Assembly (NCBI GenBank): GCA_022578605.1
Contig: MU394115.1
Span: forward strand, 176,416 to 240,415
Length of the DNA stretch: 64,000 nt
DNA from: Camillea tinctor
Taxonomy: Eukaryota; Ascomycota; Sordariomycetes; Xylariales; Xylariaceae
Direction: 5' to 3'
The position numbers were made by a program, and so were the translations under genes. Below, one piece after another: positions 1 to 11,649 of the stretch; position 1 is the stretch's first letter, and the number at the start of each line of letters is the position of its first letter. Under the pieces are notes generated by a model that worked only from the letters and a program-made list of their open reading frames with translations, did no database searches and was not told the DNA's origin.

Positions 1-598
1 AACCCCCTTTACCTTCGGTTCCCACCAGCAAGGAGAATACATCTCGTGGCAATGAAGGCGATGGTCCCAGCTTGCCAGACCTCAGCTTGCTGAACAACAA
101 GAACCTCTCCCGCGCTGGCCTGAAACCAGACCGTCATATAGATAGCGATGCTACTATATCTGTTATTTCCAGTGCCCCGGCCAATGAAGACGATGTAAGT
201 AATTACTCTCCCTACTGCTTATTACTACCACCCCCTATACATCCTAACCTATGTTGGGAAATGTGCTACAGTCCCTTTCTACTAAACATAACGTATTGTA
301 CCCCTACCTATGCATCACAATACCCATTGCCTAAAGAACCCCCCCTGCCTGACAGCATAACCAACCCAGATGCTAACTTAATATGCTATTGCAGTGGGTT
401 CATGTATCATCACCATCGCCTGGCCAACCCAGTGGCAACCAGGAGGAGAGAAACCGAACACGCACCTTTCAAACAGAGGGAATTCCAGTCAATCCATTCA
501 GCAGCGATCCCATCCTCCCTCGAATGTCGAATAAAAGAATGGGTTCCCCGATCGAAAGCATATATGATGCCGAGTCTAAGCGCCAGCGACTGGAATAG
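1..598 (+). CDS. C-terminal part of an unrecognised protein (5' partial)
   Basis: The window opens inside an exon. The frame starting at base 3 is open to base 194. A GTAAGT donor at 195 and a TGCTAAC branch point (371-377) before the TTGCAG ending at 394 define an intron of 200 bases. The final exon runs 395-598 and ends in TAG, and the splice keeps phase 0. The visible 132 or so residues are rich in Ser, Pro, Asn and Gln, with no transmembrane segment or recognisable domain, and end in a basic stretch (SKRQRLE). It looks like the disordered tail of a nuclear or regulatory protein, but this is only a composition argument. No function is assigned, because the conserved part lies before the window. 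The next start codon is 730 bases downstream. Confidence 0.7.
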
Positions 599-1330
599 AC
601 GGGTTGACCTGGAGGTATGCTTTTCACTGCCACTTCATGCTGCCTAACTGCTGGATACATCCGTGGTTGTCCTCCGAGCCTGCATTTTCTTCATTTCTAT
701 GATTCCTTTTTTCTAACTTGCTAGGCTTTCTCTGCGGTAGGAATATGCTAGAATACTAGCCTTCTGACGTGCACCGGAACGGCTTTCTCACCATATACCA
801 TGGCTTGGACAATGTGGATTGGACTTGGGGGGTTAGATATCCTGGATGTTTGATCAACAAGGGTTGACATATAGTCATTGGTTGAAGAAGGCCTGTTATT
901 TGTTGTACACTCACCTTTTTTCTCTTCCTAGCTAATAAATTCGCAAAAGTCACCACATACCTAGAACCAACTTACGATGGAATAGTCATTCATCCGAAAA
1001 CAAGTGGCCATCCAAGAACAAGGCAGTTTCTCGTCTTGACCTCGTCTTTTCAAACAAAACGGTTTGCTTCTACCAGGTCACGGATGAGTTGGTGCTCGAT
1101 AGCGTACTAATTGCTATTCATAGTGACTGTGACTTGAGTATTAAACATAGTATCCCCCTACCCCCTTACACCCACCCTGTATAACTATTATAATACCGAC
1201 AGTATGTTCTTCATGGTGTAAATAAGGTCAAGCCTACAGAGTATAAATCTCCGCTTCTGTCTCTTCCCCTTCATATACCTACCCACTATACCATCGCTAA
1301 GTTACTACAAACAGCAAGAACCAGCCTAAC
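599..1330. other. Intergenic region with a core promoter
   Basis: No coding frame is supported here. The right end looks like a promoter and leader for the small gene at 1331: a TATAAA at 1242-1247, then a C/T-rich and CA-rich stretch leading into the ATG. The rest is ordinary AT-rich intergenic sequence that should hold the 3' UTR of the upstream gene. Confidence 0.5.
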
Positions 1331-1852
1331 ATGCCCGGTCCCAAATCAGACGTCGACCCCTCAACGACCCCCTTCCCCTCCTCCTACTGGCTCATAGTAG
1401 GCGGCATAGGCCCCCCGCCCTCCTCGTGGGCGAGCTTCCTCCGCCTAGCCTCCGAGCGCAAGGCCGCATACCGAGAAGCTATTGCCTGGTCAGAGCAGCG
1501 CGCCGTGGTCCGGGCCGAGTGGAAAACCGAAGAAGAGGAGTGGAACAAGAGGAAGAGCAGGCCCCGGCGCTGCAAGGAGCTGATGGATAGGTTCGGACCG
1601 CAGGGCACGGAGAGGCAGAGGGGAGATGATGCACCGAGGCGAGGACGAGGGACAAGAGGAAGTAGTGGTAACGGAAGTGGTAGATCGGGAGGTGGACAAC
1701 ATCCTAAGCCCGAAGATGCTGCTTCTGGATAAGGTGCTCCTAGCGGCAGCGCAGGAGGAGGAGGAGGCAACCCCCCGGATAACAACGAGGGTAGCAACGA
1801 CGCTGACCAGCCTGGTCAAACTGGCGATGCTGGTGCAGCAACAGAGCAGTAG
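1331..1852 (+). CDS. Small hypothetical protein with an in-frame stop or unspliced intron
   Basis: Not recognised. An ATG at 1331, about 85 bases after a TATAAA, opens a 133-residue frame ending in TAA at 1730-1732. The N-terminus is Pro/Ser-rich, residues about 35-80 are charged and Trp-containing and could form a helix, and the tail is Arg/Gly/Ser-rich. The same frame continues after the TAA with coding-like Gly/Asn/Asp/Pro composition to a TAG at 1850-1852. Removing an 87-base intron (GTAACG donor at 1668, GCAG acceptor ending 1754) would skip the TAA, keep the frame and give about 144 residues. I prefer the spliced model but cannot prove it. Readthrough or a nonsense mutation are alternatives. 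The opposite strand is also open for long stretches, because the region is GC-rich. Confidence 0.5.
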
Positions 1853-3170
1853 TGACGATATCGACGGTACCAAGAACAAGTTAGCTAACCCACATAACCA
1901 AGTTCACTGCCAATATCTAACCCCCCTCACATATCAACCACCAATAATGAGCTCCAAACATCACTAATGATATATATGAATGCAAGAGATATCAATAGAA
2001 AGGTCCGTAAGTGATACCTAGTTGTATTATTACTTCGGTGACTGTAAACTCTATGATGCTTTATAATATTAGGCTTCCCCCCCTTTTTTTTCTATGCTAA
2101 TACTCTAACCTAGCCTAAACAGCAAAAATATGATTATTAAAAGAGGTATACGTACATAGGTAGCTTTGTGCTGTTTAGAAGAGATAATAAGTGCGAATAG
2201 CCTCCGAGGGTCTGTTTGCAGCCAATATCCACTGTAGTATTGGGGATACCAGATGTGGCTATTTCCATCCTGGTGAACTTGGCTTGCTAGGAAGAGAAGT
2301 GGGTGGTCTAGATGTACCATTGAAACCCTTTTTAAACCTTGGCTTGGGTTGACTGGCAAGAGCTGACAAGATGGGTCCAGGGCGGTCGAATAAACCGAGC
2401 AGTTACTGGGAATAAATGAAAAATAATAAAGACAGTGACGCATATCACGACTAGGCCATATTCCCCAGTTGTGTAATAGTGCATGCTTCTCTTTTTTTGT
2501 AGTCCGACATTCCTCTTTTTGTCACAACATAATATGTACAATGCATAGCCCTTCCCAACCGATGCCTTGCCTACCTTCCTTCCTTTGCCTGCTCGCCAGC
2601 TACAATGCAATCAACCCACTCCTCTAATGACCTCTCTCTCAGCAGAGCTATTAGAAATGTGGTAGTCAGAGACCTTCCACAAATGAAGACGAAAGAGAGC
2701 CAGCCTGGCTAGAAAAAAGCAGGAAGCCATGCACAAATACAACTAGTCCAGTAAATTTATGGACCATCAAAGTTCTGAAAAAAAAAATCAATACGCGTTG
2801 CCACCTCCCTTGAACGCCTGACACCATTGCCGCGAACGCCACGTGCCAAAAGCATAGTGGCGACAAGAAGAATAGAACGATGCATCAACCAGGCTGATAA
2901 GTAGTCATGAACTACCATAAGCCAGAAAAGCAAGTCAACTATGTCATTAAGCACATCGCAGAAGCAACAGCAACCATGGCATAGACGAACGAGATATCCG
3001 TGAGGATATCAAAGAGGCTCTGTAAAGAGCCATTATCCGCAAACGTCATAAAAGGTGAGGTCGTAAGGCCATCCAAGGACCTTGGGTATCCTGACACTTA
3101 ACAAGGTTCCTAGGGTAGGAATATCATAACGGGTGAAAAGTAATGAAGCTCGTCACAATATAAGACAAGA
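1853..3170. other. Intergenic region, no gene seen
   Basis: About 1.3 kb of AT-rich DNA between the convergent ends of the small hypothetical gene and the cyclin gene. Open frames here are short, lack family features and are not supported by splice signals. Part should be the 3' UTR of the cyclin gene. Confidence 0.5.
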
Positions 3171-4913
3171 TTAGTCAGATGCAGAGATGTCATCCAAAGT
3201 CAAATGACTATCTGTGATGCCAAAGTGATGAGAGTTTCTCTTGGCCCATGCACGAGTCATAATAGATGCTACGAACAGTTAGAAACAAGGAAGTCCAGGA
3301 TGCAGAAGGACGGACGATGACATACCTTTCATGAATTTCTTATTGGCATACTTCTTGTAGAAGGCCTCATGAATGATAGGACGGACAAGGTAGTCGACCA
3401 TGAGCTCGAAGACAGGCTCAATCTCCTCCTCAGAGTAACCTGAGTAGTAGGTGATAGTAGCGTCCTAGGATAGGTTAGTCAATTGAAAGCTGAAACAACA
3501 AGGAAGCAGATCACTTACCCATTCGCCTCGGTCCAAAACTAGTCGCGCCATGTACATAGCGGCGGCGGCGACGTGGCTCGGACGATAAGCCATGAAACGA
3601 TGGTCAAGGAGACTGATCTCCATGAGGTACTTCCCGATTGTTCGAGACTGGATATCATAGTTGTCCGCCTTCGAAATCCGACGCAGGAAGTTCATGGGGT
3701 TGGGATAGCTTAGATCATAGTTAAGAGTGGTGAGGATAAAACGCTCAGCACTCAGGATCTCAGCAGTGGTGAAGCCATTGTCGGCAATATGCTCGAAGTT
3801 AGAGACATGAGGAGATAGAACCTCCTCATACTTGGAGGCAATGAACATGGCAGTAATGCCGACAAGCTGAAGACGGTCCAGCTGCACAACCTTCTCTGAT
3901 AGGAAGCGGTCGATAATGTTGATGGCTAGGAAGAGGGTCTCGGGAAGGAGATGGAAGCGGGTGTGAACCTCGATCAACCAGTCAATCAGAATGCCGCGTG
4001 TCTTCCACTCGAGGTCATCCTGGTGGTGCATGTACTGCGGGTTAGGTTGAGACTTAACCTCAAGATCGCGCATGTACTCGAAAATATCCGTAGCGTACTC
4101 CGCAGCCATAACAGGATCGTCCAGGTCCTCACTGTCCAAATCCTTAACGCCTTCGGGGTATACGAACGGAACGGGAGCAGCTGCTAGGAACTCCTCCTCA
4201 GCCTTCGCAGCAGCTTCCTCGAGCTTCTGCTTGGCCTCAATAGCCTCTTGCTTCTTCTCTGCCTTCTCAGCAGTGTGGGCCTTCTTGCGGACCGGCTCGC
4301 CTTCCTCGGTGCTGTCCTGCTTGACAGTGGTGGCGACAGCAGCTTTTCTCTTGGAGTAGGCAGCACCAATGGCGCCAGAACCAGAGCCAGTTCGCTTGAC
4401 TTCGGTCTTCTTCGTCTCCTTGGCAGCTAGGGCAGTTCGGGTAGTAGTTCGTGCATTGCTCTTCTGGACACCAGCGGGCTGAGCAGCCTTGGAGACCAAG
4501 CCCACCTTGCCAGCAGCTGGCTTCTTGCCCTCGGCAACCTCGCCCTTTCCGACATTGCTGACATCGCCCAGAGCAGCGCGCTTTCGGGTAGCGCCAGTGT
4601 TCGCGTTGGTGGCGGCCTTCTTGGCCTGAAGAGGTTGCTTGGCTGGTTGAGACATAACATCGACATCAAGGGCTGCTGCCTTAGCGCGAGTCATCCGAGT
4701 CGAGCTGACGTTCTCATCGTTCTCGTTGGACACGACGCGAGCTCTGGCAGGACGTCCCTGTAATTGAAAGATTAGCAAGCGTGCAAATACGCGCTTGGTT
4801 CTGGGCCTAGGGAGGGATGCTGAATAGAGGGAGAGGGGAAGTATTGAACTGCAAGAACAGTCCAATGGTAATGCAGCAAATCACAAGCTATGGATGCAAC
4901 TTACAGGAGGCAT
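3171..4913 (-). CDS. nimE: G2/mitotic B-type cyclin
   Basis: Regulatory subunit that activates the mitotic Cdk1 kinase and is degraded through the anaphase-promoting complex. Predicted exons (minus): 4913-4905, 4757-3519, 3464-3326 and 3268-3171, giving 494 residues. The first exon encodes only Met-Pro-Pro before a GTAAGT donor; the 147-base intron that follows keeps phase 0. The N-terminal 170 residues are basic and Ala/Lys-rich and carry a destruction box matching RxxLxxxxN (RAALGDVSN, about 63-71). Two cyclin folds follow: the first contains TRGILIDWLIEVH (the MRAIL-like helix) and ASKYEE, the second FLRRISKADNYD and the YSGYSEEEIEP region. The last exon adds a short tail. A further 5'-UTR intron is possible (GTATGT at 5179 to TTTTAG at 4968). 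Family assignment is firm; the symbol follows Aspergillus usage. Confidence 0.93.
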
Positions 4914-6908
4914 TTTGTTGGTGTTCTAGGTTACCAGGGTAGAATAGGTGATTGAAGTAGAGAGTTGCTAAAAGGAAGTGAGAGTCAGTGAGTTAGTTTT
5001 AATTTGTATGGTAATGCTGGTGAATGAAGAGGCCTGCATGTGGGGTGTGCATTGCTAAGTACGCGCTTGGTCCTGTCGAAGGATCAAGACGCGACGAGAC
5101 GACCGAGCATGGACATGCACATTTGGTCAAAGTGCCAGTGCTGGAAGAGGAACATGGTAAAAAATGTAAATGAACATACCTCAGGAATATTTTCTAGTCC
5201 GTAGACTTTGTGTCACCAGTGGTTGGTATCAACAAGAACAAGCTGGTACCAATGTGTGGTTAGTGGTGCTTTTGTCACGAGGTAAATAGTCAGGTTTGCT
5301 TGAAAACAAAAAAGTCTGTAACAGGACGATGTCGCGTCGATGTAGGAATGGGGTATCAGGTAATAAAAGAAAGAGAGTAATACACACACACACGCAGGGA
5401 GAGAGAAGAGAAAATGGAAGTGTAGTAGGGTGTATGTGGTATGTGTGTGTGTATGATGTATGGTGGGTGTTGGTGTTTATGGTGGTGATTGTTGATGTTA
5501 TGAGATCAGGTGAAGTAAGGTAAGGTGTAGAGGGAGAGCAATGCTAGGTAAGGTTTTTTGGAGAGGGAGACGTGTGGAATATGTCTGATTTGTCTAGTGG
5601 TGCTAGGACCAGCGGAGCCTTACCTTGTCCGATGTGAGGGATGCTAAAAGGTGGATGGATGTGTGCCCAGGTGTATTTGTACACGCTCAATACACGGTTT
5701 CTTAGCGTGAACGAAGATCCCTGTCAGGTAACCCGCTCTGGATCGGCAGCCGGAAGGTACGCGACGGTGAGAAGAGGGCGGGGAGGAGCACTTGAAAAAT
5801 AAATAGTGTAGAATCGGGAAATGGATTTAGGTTCAGGATATTGTGCAATTGTGCAGAGAAGACGAAGTTTAATTGTCAAATTGGTTGGAATAGAAGATTG
5901 GATCCTCTGCTACTTCTCTTGTTCATCAAATATCAAATAAACAATGACCCTAGAAGTAGTAATGGTGGGAAGGGGGAGAGAGAGAGAAATGGGAAGAGGA
6001 GTTGAATATGAGATGTAGATGAATGATGGAATCGAAAATTAAAAAAGGTGTAGGGCAGAGAAGGGTTAAAGTAGTTACTGGCTGTACTAGTACATTCAAC
6101 TTCCCAAACTACGAGACAAGACGCGAAGTGAATACAGCTAATATGTCCCGCTCCTGCCCTTCTCTTTTTTTTTTTTACTTTTCTGCGCGGCACCGTGACT
6201 GGCCCCACCCAATACCCGCAGTCAACACTGGCAACCGCGGAGCAACAGCTGTTCGATTGGCTGCATATGCCCCTGCTTAAGAAATTCCCTTCTCAGCCAA
6301 TCCAGTGACGTGATCCCGCGTCTTTTGACAAGAGTGTGGCTGATAATGGAAAGGCTGCTCCTTCAGCCGCATCAAAATTTACAGCTCCAGTCAACTCAAG
6401 CTTCAATGTTTTCTTCCAAGTACCTATGTACCTTATCTGATATAATCGGTAGATTTTCGGGTTATATGTTATGCATCAATACTCCGTATTCATATTCAAC
6501 TTTTTTAAGTTCTTCTCTTCATTGAATTTATAAAACTTCAATGGGCAAGCTCTAGTTGAGCTCTACCCGTTCAGTAGTAGTAATAGTAGTAGTAACTTGA
6601 ACTAAGTACTTACTACTTATGTTTAAGTACATAAGTAGAGACCTATGACCCGTTCAATTGATGTTCCACATTCCATCGGAATAACCTGAGCTCGGAGGAT
6701 CCACTCCACCTGCACCCGCAGACCCCGTTCGAGATCGTTAAGAAAGTCCATCTTTTGCTTGTGTAAGTCCAAACCAATCCGCATTTGCATTTGCGCTTCT
6801 GCCAGTACCCCCCTCCACCCCCCTCCCCTCCCTTCTCCATTCGTGGTGTCTTGCATCATCAATTGACACAGACACACGAGCCCGACGGCAGGTCTGCAAA
6901 GTGTCGTG
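4914..6908. promoter_or_regulatory. Divergent promoter region between cyclin B and uL2m
   Basis: Two kilobases separate the two start codons. The cyclin side (4914-5900) is purine/GT-rich with CA/GT runs and probably holds a long leader. Near the ribosomal-protein side are CCAAT motifs at 6209-6213 and 6297-6301, the inverse ATTGG at 6256-6260, and a CRE/ATF-like TGACGTGA at 6306-6313. A C/T-rich block (about 6800-6840) precedes the ATG. These are motif matches by eye, not tested sites. Confidence 0.5.
6613..6638. repeat. Perfect 10-bp inverted repeat
   Basis: CTACTTATGT at 6613-6622 and its exact reverse complement at 6629-6638 flank a six-base loop, about 270 bases before the uL2m start codon. 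A TAG/TAA triplet-rich patch lies just upstream. It could be a hairpin or a bipartite protein site; chance is also possible in AT-rich DNA. Confidence 0.6.
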
Positions 6909-8176
6909 ATGCTGCAATCACGAACACTTTCCCTCTCCACTCGGAGGCTGCTGGCCTGCTGTCAATCCTCCACCTCCTCCTCCGCATTCGCCTTCCGAAC
7001 CTATGCCACCGTTCAAGAGCCCGTTCAACAGCCCGTTAAAGAGGTTACCCCCGCCGTGCGCAAAGCTGAGAACTCTGATGGCGTCCTCCTGCGGTCATAT
7101 AAGCCTAGGACACCCGGTCTGAGACACTTAAGGCGGACGATCAACGATCACTTATGGAAGGGCAGGCCATATTTACCATTGACCTTTCCCAAGAAGGGTA
7201 TGGCTAAGGGTGGCCGTAACAATAATGGCCGTATTACTGTTAGACACCGCGGTGGTGGTGTGAAGAGGAGGATAAGGACCGTTGACTTCCACCGTTGGGT
7301 GGCCGGGCCCCATCATGTCGATCGAATCGAGTACGACCCGAACCGCAGTGCCCATATCGCCCTCCTGAGCGAGGAGGCAACTGGCAAAAAGTCATACATC
7401 ATCGCTGCCGAGGGCATGCGGGCCGGTGATGTTGTGCAGAGCTACCGGGCTGGCATCCCCCAGGACCTTATTGAGAGCATGGGTGGTATTATCGATCCCG
7501 GTATTCTGGCTGCCAAAACGGCGCATCGAGGCAATTGTCTTCCCTTGCACCTGGTACCTGTTGGTATGCCGGTGTATAATGTCGGGTCGCATCCGAAGGG
7601 AGGGGCTGTGTTCTGTCGGAGTGCAGGCACATTTGCCCTTGTAGAGAGTAAAGAAGAAGAGACCAGAGACGATGGTGTCAAGGTCATGACGGGAAAGTAT
7701 GTCAACGTAAGATTGCAGAGCGGAGAGGTGAGACGGGTGAGCAAAGATGCTTGCGCAACGATCGGCATCTCGAGCAACCCTCATCATCACTACCAGCAAC
7801 TCGGCAAGGCCGGTAGGAGCAGATGGTTGAATATCAGACCAACAGTCCGTGGTGTGGCTATGAACAAAGGTATACCCCATCCTTTAGTGTGGAATCTAGA
7901 TACAGATCTGACCAGCGCCTTCTAGTGGACCATCCTCACGGTGGTGGTCGTGGTAAATCGAAGGGTAACCGACACCCCACCAGTCCTTGGGGTAAACCGG
8001 TATGGCCTCACCAGCTCCCCAAGTTTTCTATTAGTAACATCTATACTGACTCCCTACTCTAGGCGAAAGGTGGTTACAAGACGCGCAGAAAGAACAATCC
8101 CAACAAGTGGGTGGTTGTGCCTCGTGCACGAAACATGGGCCGGCGTAAGAGCAAGAAGAGTAGCAGTTCGACATAA
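6909..8176 (+). CDS. RML2: Mitochondrial large-subunit ribosomal protein uL2m (RML2/MRPL2)
   Basis: Structural protein of the mitochondrial large ribosomal subunit, at the peptidyl-transferase region. Exons 6909-7869, 7926-7999 and 8063-8176 join in frame to 382 residues. The introns are 56 and 63 bases, with GTATAC and GTATGG donors. The first 35 or so residues are basic and Ser/Arg-rich with no acidic residues, a typical mitochondrial presequence ending near RTYA. The body carries the uL2 signatures [14 protein letters not shown] and [12 protein letters not shown]. The C-terminal [11 protein letters not shown] loop includes the His conserved in bacterial L2, and the last exon encodes [11 protein letters not shown] and a very basic tail. 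I chose the ATG at 6909; the frame extends only three bases further upstream, as GTG. Assignment to the mitochondrial rather than the cytosolic protein follows from the presequence and the bacterial-type core. Confidence 0.95.
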
Positions 8177-11100
8177 TAGCTTTTTACCATGTGAAATCAT
8201 CCACCTGCCCCGTCCACCTTGTACAAACCATCGGTCTCTTCAGACGAAGGCAAGATTTGTTGTGTATAGACCTGTATAATACTGAACTGTAGCAACAACT
8301 GTATGGCCCTGACGCATCAAGAGAAGAGATTAAAAAACAGAACCAGTTATACCCCTCTTTCATGGACAGATTTTTGATGGGGCCATTACGGCTTTACTAT
8401 CATCATAAATACTGTACTGAGCAGTCCGTCTGTTGTGCCAGCCATCAACTTATGAAATCCCCCACCATAAAATGTGCACAGACGCCAATGAAAGCTTGAG
8501 CATAGTTCATCTACTGCACAATGGGGAGTCCCCCTTTTTCCAGAAGGACTTAGTGCTTAGTTAAAATACCTACATATACTACCGCTACCTAAATCACAAG
8601 CCAGCCAGCCTTATTCCGAAACGCAGGTACATGGATACATTAGGATCAAGATTCAATAATCCAATGAACTCCCTACTATTGCCAGTGCCCCACAATATAT
8701 GTCTCCCTATTTGCGCCTCGTCGAATTAGGAGAAATCATCGACATTGATGAGGTTCAAAGCAAAAGATCTTGTCCACATATTAAACAGAGATATGTGATG
8801 AATATATTTGTATGTTTCCCTACCTAAATGGCCACTCTGGAACTAAGGAGGAAGGCAGGTCTCCATGGATGCATAGTGGCACCAATTTATCTGCATATAT
8901 GTAGTCTAACTACATCCACGTCCACACTAGGTATATAAATAAATAACCTAAATAGGTAGTGTAGATGCATGGTGTAAGTGGTTCCAACGATAATGCAGCG
9001 AACACATGCAATTTGACTAGCTGGACAGGGTTAAGTAAGCTGAGCATATCAGATCGTGTGCTTCGTATGTGTCAATAAGACAGTATAATTAAACAGGGAA
9101 GCCCCCCATAAAGGGTACGTGATCTTTTATATTGCACGGCAATGCGAATGCGAATTGAGTATATACACACAACACTGTATAACATGGAATAGAAAATGGC
9201 AATAGCATAACGGTAATTAGCATTTTTGATGTTTTGTTATTCTTTTGACATTTACAAAGCTATGCAAAACCTCCCTTTAAGCCACCTCACACCAAGGCAC
9301 GTACAATACATTGGTAGCTTAGCTCCCTGACCACCTACCTAACTATAGATCCGCTTTCTACCTGTGACGATCCCTTCATCCAACTCATGGCATGCTATAA
9401 GGCAGACAAACAACTATGAATTATCCAAAGTAAATAGATAGACCGACACGCCTACCTGTATCCAAAATGAAGGTCAACAAAGCATTTCTCTACCTACTTA
9501 TCTAAGGTTGTGTGAGCTGTCACGTCCTGTCCTGCCTCCTTCTCAGACCCTCCTCAATCTAGGTATTATCCCACCGCCATACTCACCACCATAGCCATGA
9601 GCAAGAACCACCGCCACCGTCGTCGTCACCGTCACCAACCGATATCCCCCCTCCTTCTCCCCTTCCCCCGCCCTCTTTCCAGAAAATCTTCTACCCCTTC
9701 CAATACCGCCCATTTACCTAACCCCCTGCCCCCTCTCCCCGATAACATCTCCATCGCCGCACCGCTCATCGCACAACACACGTGTTCTACCCTAATCTCA
9801 ACCTAACTAACCTAAGCCTAACCTATATGCACAAGCTGCACTACATCTACAACACGCGGGTATAGTTTACCATATCATTCCACCCAAAAAGCCAAACCCA
9901 ACTTCAACCCAACCTAACCAGTCCGAGCTGAGCTGAGCTGAGTTGGGGAGGGACGTTCGTCGAACAACCATATAAGTGGGATCTGTGGGAACCACCAAAC
10001 TGTGCCTGTGCACGGTTGAGCGTTTCGTTCCCTTTTAAAATCCACGAGCGCTCTCTCCCACATCCCTTTTTTATTTTTTATTTTATTTTTTATTTTCTCT
10101 CTACTACAAAACCACTAACACACGTGTCCCTTGTTCTACCTAACCTAGTACTACGAGGTACCGGTACCTGTGTCGGTGTGGTCTACGCTACAACCTGGAC
10201 TGAAACCCTCCCCTCCCCAAGATTAGGGCATACACGGTTCGCGTGCGTGTGTGCGTCGTGTCATGTCGTGGCGTGTATCACCTTATTTTCCCCTTCTGCA
10301 CTACAAGCACATATCCACATACGAGAGATCTGACGGGTATGATAAAACCCTCCTCTCCCCTCGTGACCTAAATCCCTTTTTTTCCCCCTCCTTACCAAGA
10401 AACCTAGAGAGAAGCTCCTTGCCCCATGAGTCTACTAGGTAGTAACCTACTTATCTATGTGTCAATCACATAAGAGCAAACGCAATGTAAAATGTCCGTC
10501 AACACCTCAAACAAGTATAAAGAGGAAACAATGTGGTAAGCTGTACGATTTGCAGTAAAGAAGAGCGGTAGTCGTCGCCGACATGTACCTCAAATACAGA
10601 GCAATACCTATCCTACATACCTCCCATGAATCCCCATGTAATAATGATAGTGATTGGTGATACCAGTTAGAGGGGAAAGCCTTTTACATAACCTGGGAAC
10701 ATGGGGCACATAAGCGATGAACGGACGAAAAGAACCATCCAACTCGCAGCGTGCCATTGGGGGCGCTCCTCCTGCATGTGTGTTTCCTCGTATCCAATTC
10801 TACACTCTTTCACAGCGAATAGGAAGAAGAAGAGAGAGAGAGAGAGGATTATGTATTATGTGCGTATGTACCGATATACAAATACATTCATGACATCGTA
10901 TACCTCAGGATGGTAACTGCTATATACCCAAAAAGAGGAGGACCCGTGCCCGATAGATAGGCCGATCCTCGCGCTACGTAATTTTATACGATCCTCCAAC
11001 CACAAAACGCATTTACTACTTCCTTATAGACCCCCTATACACGTATACCTATGTCCGATGCTATGAACTATCCCCTTTTAACAACACGCTTTCTCTCTCT

Positions 11101-11317
11101 CTTGCCTTCCCCCCTTTTTTTTTTTTTTGGCGATCCCTCCTCGCTTTTTTTTTTTTTTTTTTCGATTTCCGATCGTCCCGTACACTGACCACTATTGACT
11201 GCATGTAAACTCAGACCGGTTCCTTGGGTATGATTTCCACCTAAAAAAACAGAAAACATTATTCTAGAAGATCCCCACTCAAAAGTCCCGCGGTGCTGCC
11301 GCCCAAGAACCCTGATA
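8177..11317. other. Long intergenic region, no gene seen
   Basis: About 3.1 kb with many poly-T/poly-A runs, pyrimidine-rich blocks and short ACCTA-type motifs (about 9490-9560 and 9780-9830). There is a GAGCT tandem at 9925-9942 and a GA run near 10833. Open frames such as 9600-9806 are short and low in complexity, without family features or splice support. Two poly-T blocks (11117-11128 and 11146-11162) lie near the 3' side of the chitin deacetylase gene. Confidence 0.5.
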
Positions 11318-11608
11318 CTAAGGAGCACGAGCGTGAACGAATTGGTTGTTTCCAGTATCACTAGCTAGGCGGGTTCCCTTTATTATTATTATTATTTTTT
11401 GGCGGGTGGGTGGGTTTGCTATGGTATTCAAGAGATGGGTGGGATTGATAGTCGCCTTCGTCACGGAGCTCCCGGTGGTCGCCGTCGTTGCGGACCGGGT
11501 GCTAGACCGGGTGCTTAGCTCGGGCGAGCCAGTGATTACCCCGGTTGCAGTAGTGCTCAAGCGCGAGCTCGAATTTATTATGCCTGCATTTGTCATTGAG
11601 CTTATGTG
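11318..11608 (-). CDS. Possible Ser/Thr-rich 3' exon of the chitin deacetylase
   Basis: After the GTGAGT donor that ends at 11644, an acceptor ...CATCAAG would open a frame in phase 0 from about 11608 to the TAG at 11318, adding roughly 96 residues. The first half is rich in Thr, Ser, Gly and Val (STTATGVITGSPELSTRSS), like the O-glycosylated linkers of fungal wall proteins. The second half is less convincing, with an Ile run from ATA triplets, and has no clear hydrophobic GPI signal. The alternative acceptor ...AATGCAG gives a stop after one Ala. The tail is plausible but unproven. Confidence 0.35.
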   Translation of the reverse strand, partial: HISSMTNAGIINSSSRLSTTATGVITGSPELSTRSSTRSATTATTGSSVTKATINPTHLLNTIANPPTRQKIIIIIKGTRLASDTGNNQFVHARAP

Positions 11609-11649
11609 CTTGATGTTGTTCAATGTGTGATCGCACTAGAGCCACTCAC

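Noticed and set aside
1384..1879. Two Pro/Ser-rich frames on the minus strand
   Set aside because: They mirror the GC-rich plus-strand gene that has a TATA box and leader; no start context or splice support.
9600..9806. Basic Pro/Ser-rich 69-codon frame
   Set aside because: Its composition follows the C-rich DNA and no neighbouring exon or family match supports it.
9788..9830. CCTAACCTAA-like units resembling telomere repeats (also near 63799-63822)
   Set aside because: Only a few imperfect units, TTAGGT rather than the fungal TTAGGG, and surrounded by ordinary intergenic DNA.
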